Source of the DNA: Clostridiales bacterium | GTDB taxonomy: Bacteria > Bacillota > Clostridia > Oscillospirales > QAMX01 | Direction of reading: 5' to 3' | Assembly: GCA_012514045.1 (NCBI GenBank) | Contig: JAAZBA010000002.1 | Span: 1 to 9,407, forward strand | Length of the DNA stretch: 9,407 nucleotides | Shown here: positions 6,224 through 9,407 of the stretch, piece by piece | Position numbering within the stretch: position 1 is the stretch's first letter | Layout of the letters: each line of letters opens with the position of its first letter | Position numbers and translations under genes: made by a program | Notes under the pieces: model-generated | Seen by the model: the letters and a program-made list of their open reading frames with translations, nothing else | Database searches by the model: none | Told to the model about the DNA's origin: nothing

Positions 6224-7642
6224 TTATTTAAGCTTCGGCGGCGGCAGAGGTATTATAATTCCGAAATAATCCTCCGCAAATGAGCGCAGGACTTCATACT
6301 GATTTGTAGAGCTCATGGGGCGGTCAAGAAGACCTCTTTCGTCAAGATATTCGGAAAGCCGGGAAAAAAGCTCGAACGGGGTAAGTTGGGATGAATCAAC
6401 GACAAACTCAATATATTCTCTGTTTCGCGCTTTGTTGTAGTATACATCCAGAACATAGGACATGCATTTGAGCTTTATCACTTCCTCATGTGATATGCAG
6501 TCGGTGGAGATAACTTCATAGGGAGCATAATGACGGTATACTATACCGTATTTCTCGCATTGAGTCTCAATAACGGATCCTGGGAGCACCTTCAGAAACC
6601 CAAGCTGAAGCATATCAGCGTTAAGGGCATACGCCTTGTTGAAGCTATGTTTAAAGCTCTCGAAACCTTCGAGTGGAAGCCCTGCGATTAAATCAATGTG
6701 TACGTGACAGTTTCCCGATTCTGTCAGAGCAAGGATGTTATTCCTTACAAGTTCAAGATTTGTCTTTCTTCTTACAGCTTCAAGGGTGTTTTCGTTAAAA
6801 GACTGAATGCCCGCTTCAATCTGAAACTTTCCTTTGGGAGCGGAGCTAAGAATTTCAAGCATTTCATCGTTGAGCAAATCCGCGGCAATTTCAAGATGGA
6901 TACACATATCCCCGGTCCCAGAGGAGAAAAATCTCATCAGCTCCGCAGCTCTTGATTTGTTGGCATTGAAGGTTCGATCCACAAGCTTCAAAGTCTTTAC
7001 ACCTCTTGAAGCCAGAAACTTTACCTCCCGCTTAACTCTGTCAATCGAAAGCTCGCGCAGACGTGAACCTCCTGGGCAGATTTCGCTGATGCTGCCGGAG
7101 AGGCAGTAGGTACATCGAAAAGGACATCCCCTGGCGGTTTCGTAGTATATGAGCCTGTTTTCTGCTTCCCCATGGGTAAGGTTTTCATAGGGGAACGGAG
7201 AATCGGGAAAGGCGTCGTCAAGCTCATACATTTGAGAGGGTGAATGTGTTGTTTCCTTGATAAGGGACTTTAATAGCAGAGGGAAGCTCTGCTCAGCCTC
7301 GCCGCAGATAATATAGTCAATAAAGGGGTAATCCCGTTTGAGTTCTTTAGCCTTGAAGCTGACTTCAGGTCCTCCGAGGATGATAATAACCTCTGGTAAT
7401 GCGCTTTTTATATCCCGGGCAAGCTTTAAAATATAATCGATGTTCCATATATAGCAGGAAAAGCCCAAAAAATTGGGCTTACTGCTTATAATATGTCGAT
7501 AGGGGATAAATGAGGGCTGATTGATGTTAAACTCCTCACAAACTACCTCCACGAAAGGCTCGCTGACCGCGCGAAGTATGCGGACAGCAAGGTTTGTGTG
7601 TGAGTATTGGCTGTTAACTGCCGCAAGGAACAGCTTCTTCAT
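6224..7642 (-). CDS. Radical SAM protein, DUF4080 type with B12-binding-like N-terminal domain
   Basis: 472 residues. The N-terminal part (about 1-130) has the Rossmann-like layout of B12-binding domains, with LGFSCYIWN (59-67) and IILGGPEVSF (87-96), but I do not find the DxHxxG cobalamin motif. The radical SAM core starts at YYETARGCPFRCTYC (166-180), with C173, C177 and C180 forming the CxxxCxxC motif that binds the [4Fe-4S] cluster and S-adenosylmethionine. Later core elements include QIEAGIQSFNENTL (274-287) and HIDLIAGLPLEG (315-326). A DUF4080-like C-terminal region follows (about 370-472). The reaction catalysed by this family is unknown to me. The start codon overlaps the nucleoside hydrolase stop (ATGA, 7639-7642). 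No Shine-Dalgarno sequence precedes it, which points to translational coupling and a shared transcript. Confidence 0.9.
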   Translation of the reverse strand: MKKLFLAAVNSQYSHTNLAVRILRAVSEPFVEVVCEEFNINQPSFIPYRHIISSKPNFLGFSCYIWNIDYILKLARDIKSALPEVIIILGGPEVSFKAKELKRDYPFIDYIICGEAEQSFPLLLKSLIKETTHSPSQMYELDDAFPDSPFPYENLTHGEAENRLIYYETARGCPFRCTYCLSGSISEICPGGSRLRELSIDRVKREVKFLASRGVKTLKLVDRTFNANKSRAAELMRFFSSGTGDMCIHLEIAADLLNDEMLEILSSAPKGKFQIEAGIQSFNENTLEAVRRKTNLELVRNNILALTESGNCHVHIDLIAGLPLEGFESFKHSFNKAYALNADMLQLGFLKVLPGSVIETQCEKYGIVYRHYAPYEVISTDCISHEEVIKLKCMSYVLDVYYNKARNREYIEFVVDSSQLTPFELFSRLSEYLDERGLLDRPMSSTNQYEVLRSFAEDYFGIIIPLPPPKLK

Positions 7643-8538
7643 TTTGAAAGCTTGTTGAACAGGTCGGAAAAGATAGCGTCACGGTCTACATGGTAGACAT
7701 ATTTGATAAGATGACGGTTGTGGTCAAAGCTCCATCTGGCTTCATCGGAAACAATGGGAGAATGCTCGTAAGTGGCACGGAGCATATCTTCATTCACGAG
7801 ACAGGCTACAGCGGAAACATCCCATATAACCCTTGAAAACACCTGCCTGCCGCCGCCGCAGTTGCGGACGATGCTTGTAAGATAGGTGCCGATGTCGGTT
7901 TTGCCGTCAATATTTGCCTCAAGTTCCGGCACCGTAGTGGTGAGAGCGGACACAACTCCCATACAAGGCAGCAGGATAAGAGGTACTCCACAGTCGAATA
8001 TCACTCTTGCAGACTCGATGTCCTGATGGAGATTAAACTCCTTAGTGTCCGGCCAACTGAAGGAATGACCCCCTAGCCACACGATGACGATTTCATCGAC
8101 AATGGCAGGTTCCATAAGAATAGCTGAAGCCACGTTTGTTATAGCTCCTATAGCTACCACATAAAGCGTCTCGTCGGATTTCATAGCCTTCTTTATCAGA
8201 TCCCTTGCAGCGGGGGAATCGCAGGGCATCTCCCGTGAGCCTAAATATCTGTCAGAGCCGCGGAAGGCGAAACCTTCGGTATCATTGATGCCGTGGAGGG
8301 AGAGAATATTCAATATTTCCTTGTAGCTCTTCTCCATACCATCGGCAGGACCTGTGGAAAGTGAGTTATAGAACGGAGCGGCGTACACCGCCTCCAGTGA
8401 CAGTCTGTCAGGAGAACGCAGAGCATAGGACAAGGCAAACTGGTCGTCTACCTCGTTGAAGGTGTCGGTATCCAGCACCATGCGCAGCTTGCCGGTTTTG
8501 GGTATCTTAAGTTTTTCAAGTATCTTTAAATTGTCCAT
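7639..8538 (-). CDS. Nucleoside-hydrolase-family protein (inosine-uridine hydrolase fold), divergent
   Basis: 299 residues, close to the family's usual 310-330. It should be cytoplasmic. Family members cleave the N-glycosidic bond of ribonucleosides using a calcium ion held by aspartates. Here the N-terminal metal motif reads VLDTDTFNEVDDQFAL (21-36) with D23, D25, D31 and D32. The loop between D25 and D31 is two residues longer than in the classical DxDxxxDD form. EFNLHQDIESA (167-177) corresponds to the usual EFN..xDPEAA with N168 and D173. VIWDVSAVA (237-245) corresponds to HDPLA: the metal aspartate D240 is kept, but the leaving-group histidine is tryptophan (W239). It may therefore act on a different ribosyl substrate. 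Start at 8538 has GGAAGG (8546-8551) seven bases upstream. It lies 25 bases after a 54-residue gene and is coupled to the downstream radical SAM gene. Confidence 0.88.
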   Translation of the reverse strand: MDNLKILEKLKIPKTGKLRMVLDTDTFNEVDDQFALSYALRSPDRLSLEAVYAAPFYNSLSTGPADGMEKSYKEILNILSLHGINDTEGFAFRGSDRYLGSREMPCDSPAARDLIKKAMKSDETLYVVAIGAITNVASAILMEPAIVDEIVIVWLGGHSFSWPDTKEFNLHQDIESARVIFDCGVPLILLPCMGVVSALTTTVPELEANIDGKTDIGTYLTSIVRNCGGGRQVFSRVIWDVSAVACLVNEDMLRATYEHSPIVSDEARWSFDHNRHLIKYVYHVDRDAIFSDLFNKLSK

Positions 8539-8563
8539 GTATTTTCCTTCCCTTGTTCTCTTT

Positions 8564-8728
8564 CTATCTTATACGCTTTCTAAAGGCACGAGGACGTGCG
8601 AGAATCTCACTCATCACAACAGCTTTGCGAAGCTCATCCTTTGCCGATATCTGTTTTATTGTGATCTTTTCGGTTTCATTTTTTGTTTCTGTTTTTATAT
8701 CCTGAGAGGGTAGCGGCTTGTTGTCCAA
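8564..8728 (-). CDS. Small conserved-looking protein, 54 residues, TTG start
   Basis: I do not recognise a named family. The frame runs from a TTG at 8728 to TAG at 8564. AAAGGA (8738-8743) lies nine bases before the TTG, an ideal spacing, and the upstream ATG at 8738 is in another frame that stops after 20 codons. The protein starts LDNKPLPSQD. A charged middle rich in K, E and T (about 11-30) follows, then a C-terminal helix-like segment RKAVVMSEILARPRAFRKR (34-52) and a strongly basic end. There is no membrane segment or cysteine. From memory, short clostridial proteins ending in a similar SEIL..P.a.R tail exist near other genes, but I cannot verify this. It sits between floA and the nucleoside hydrolase gene, 25 bases before the latter, so it is probably co-transcribed. 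It may be a structural partner or RNA/protein-binding peptide, but function is unknown. Confidence 0.7.
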   Translation of the reverse strand: MDNKPLPSQDIKTETKNETEKITIKQISAKDELRKAVVMSEILARPRAFRKRIR

Positions 8729-8881
8729 ATAAAATCATCCTTTCGCTGTCAATATCACAGATCTGTAAGCATAATGATCCTTTGACCTGTTATCGCGGCT
8801 GATACAGAAAACTAAAGAGGAAAATTCCTCAAATTGAATGATAATGTTTCACAATTATACGTATCTGCTTGATGATATAAT
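8729..8881 (-). promoter_or_regulatory. 153-base gap between floA and the small gene, with two inverted repeats
   Basis: On the minus strand, after the floA stop, GAGGA-ATTT-TCCTC (8817-8830) is a short stem followed by TTTAGTTTT. It could be a weak intrinsic terminator for floA, but the stem has only five pairs. Further on, ACAGATCTGT (8757-8766) is a perfect 10-base palindrome about 30 bases before the TTG start, possibly an operator. A TATAAT lies at 8854-8859 without a good -35. No convincing promoter for the small gene is visible, so partial read-through from floA is the simplest reading. Confidence 0.35.
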
Positions 8882-9407
8882 TTATTTCTTATCCTCGATG
8901 CTCTTTGTGTCAACGCTGCCAATGGATTCACGCATTTTCGTGTCAGCCATTATGTTCTGCATGTTGTAGTAGTCCATTACTCCCAGTTTACCTTCTCTGA
9001 GAGCGGAAGCTATGGCAAGGGGTATTTCGGCTTCGGCTTCTACAACTTTGGCACGCATCTCCTGAACGGAGGCCAGCATTTCCTGTTCCTTTGCTACCGC
9101 CATGGCGCGACGTTCCTCAGCCATAGCCTGTGCGATATGCTTATCAGCCTCTGCCTGATCCATTTGAAGCTTAGCGCCGATGTTGCGGCCTACATCGACA
9201 TCCGCGATGTCTATGGAGAGAATCTCAAAGGCTGTGCCTGCATCAAGACCTTTGTCAAGCACAGTCTTGGAGATAAGATCCGGGTTCTCAAGCACTTCCT
9301 TGTGTGTCTCCGAAGAACCGACAGTGGTTACGATGCCCTCGCCGACACGGGCTATAATTGTCTGTTCGCCGGCGCCGCCAACGAGCCTGTCGATGTTTGC
9401 GCGGACA
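8882..9407 (-). CDS. floA: Flotillin-like protein FloA, C-terminal part (5' partial)
   Basis: The frame runs from the stop at 8882 to the right edge, so the gene begins outside the window. An internal ATG at 9295 is not the start. About 174 of the usual roughly 330 residues are visible. The upstream part reads VRANIDRLVGGAGEQT, IIARVGEGIVTTVGSS and HKEVLENPDLISKTVLDKG, the SPFH/PHB-like region of bacterial flotillins. Then comes GRNIGAKLQMDQAEADKHIAQ and an alanine/glutamate-rich coiled coil (AEERRAMAVAKEQEM, VVEAEAEIPLAIA). The conserved C-terminal block is REGKLGVMDYYNMQNIMADT. FloA oligomerises at the inner face of the membrane and organises functional microdomains that host signalling and transport proteins. 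The N-terminal membrane anchor is outside the window. In many Firmicutes an NfeD-type gene precedes it, which cannot be checked here. Confidence 0.95.
   Translation of the reverse strand, partial: VRANIDRLVGGAGEQTIIARVGEGIVTTVGSSETHKEVLENPDLISKTVLDKGLDAGTAFEILSIDIADVDVGRNIGAKLQMDQAEADKHIAQAMAEERRAMAVAKEQEMLASVQEMRAKVVEAEAEIPLAIASALREGKLGVMDYYNMQNIMADTKMRESIGSVDTKSIEDKK

Noticed and set aside
8456..8713. Plus-strand open frame of 85 residues, hydrophobic at its end.
   Set aside because: It is antisense to the nucleoside hydrolase start and to the 54-residue gene, which has much better start signals. The hydrophobic stretch is a by-product of the lysine/glutamate codons opposite.
8747..8752. 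Perfect TTGACA on the minus strand as a -35 for the small gene.
   Set aside because: The matching -10 position (about 8724-8729) reads TTTGGA and overlaps the start codon, so no usable promoter follows.
1..9407. Search for CRISPR arrays, tRNAs, insertion sequences, phage genes and defence systems.
   Set aside because: I saw no regularly spaced repeats, transposase or integrase motifs, terminal inverted repeats or tRNA-like cloverleaf. All coding sequence is accounted for by the listed genes.

Overview
The window looks like chromosomal DNA of a Gram-positive anaerobe in the Clostridia (Bacillota). The reasons are a FloA-type flotillin, strong AGGAGG-like ribosome binding sites, a TTG-started small gene, a surface protein with Listeria-Bacteroides (InlB B) repeats, and a DUF4080-type radical SAM protein. 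Base composition is moderate and similar throughout. I see no mobile element, CRISPR array, tRNA or rRNA. Genus-level placement is not possible by eye.

Layout from left to right. (1) 3-1295 (+): the 3' end of a surface protein, with an interrupted beta-propeller blade, an InlB B-type repeat and a terminal divergent repeat. It ends at a bidirectional terminator (1354-1398). (2) 1414-3996 (-): a two-gene unit. A DegT/StrS-family PLP sugar aminotransferase comes first, followed by a short cytoplasmic protein of the neutral/alkaline ceramidase-like fold. A perfect 13-bp hairpin lies between them. (3) 4152-5054 (+): a divergent AraC-family regulator. Its promoter and the aminotransferase promoter share one palindromic -10 region (4045-4054), so the regulator probably controls its neighbours and itself. 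(4) 5032-6150 (-): a UDP-GlcNAc 2-epimerase with its own promoter. Its 3' end overlaps the regulator gene tail to tail by 23 bp. (5) 6224-9407 (-): flotillin FloA (5' end outside the window), then a 54-residue gene (8564-8728), a nucleoside-hydrolase-family protein, and a radical SAM protein joined to it by an ATGA overlap without a ribosome binding site of its own.

How the genes may work together. The AraC regulator, aminotransferase and ceramidase-fold hydrolase form a compact local regulon. A plausible but unproven reading is processing of an N-substituted amino sugar or aminocyclitol: one enzyme cleaves the amide or a related bond and the other exchanges amine and keto groups. The epimerase supplies UDP-ManNAc for surface glycopolymers and is probably an independent gene. 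FloA organises membrane microdomains. Why it is followed by a small basic-tailed protein, a nucleoside hydrolase and a radical SAM enzyme is unclear, and this is the least explained part of the window. Nothing here is an obvious new defence or mobile system. The best leads are the shared-palindrome divergent promoter, the hydrolase that appears to lack the ceramidase nucleophile, and the FloA-linked small gene and enzyme pair.
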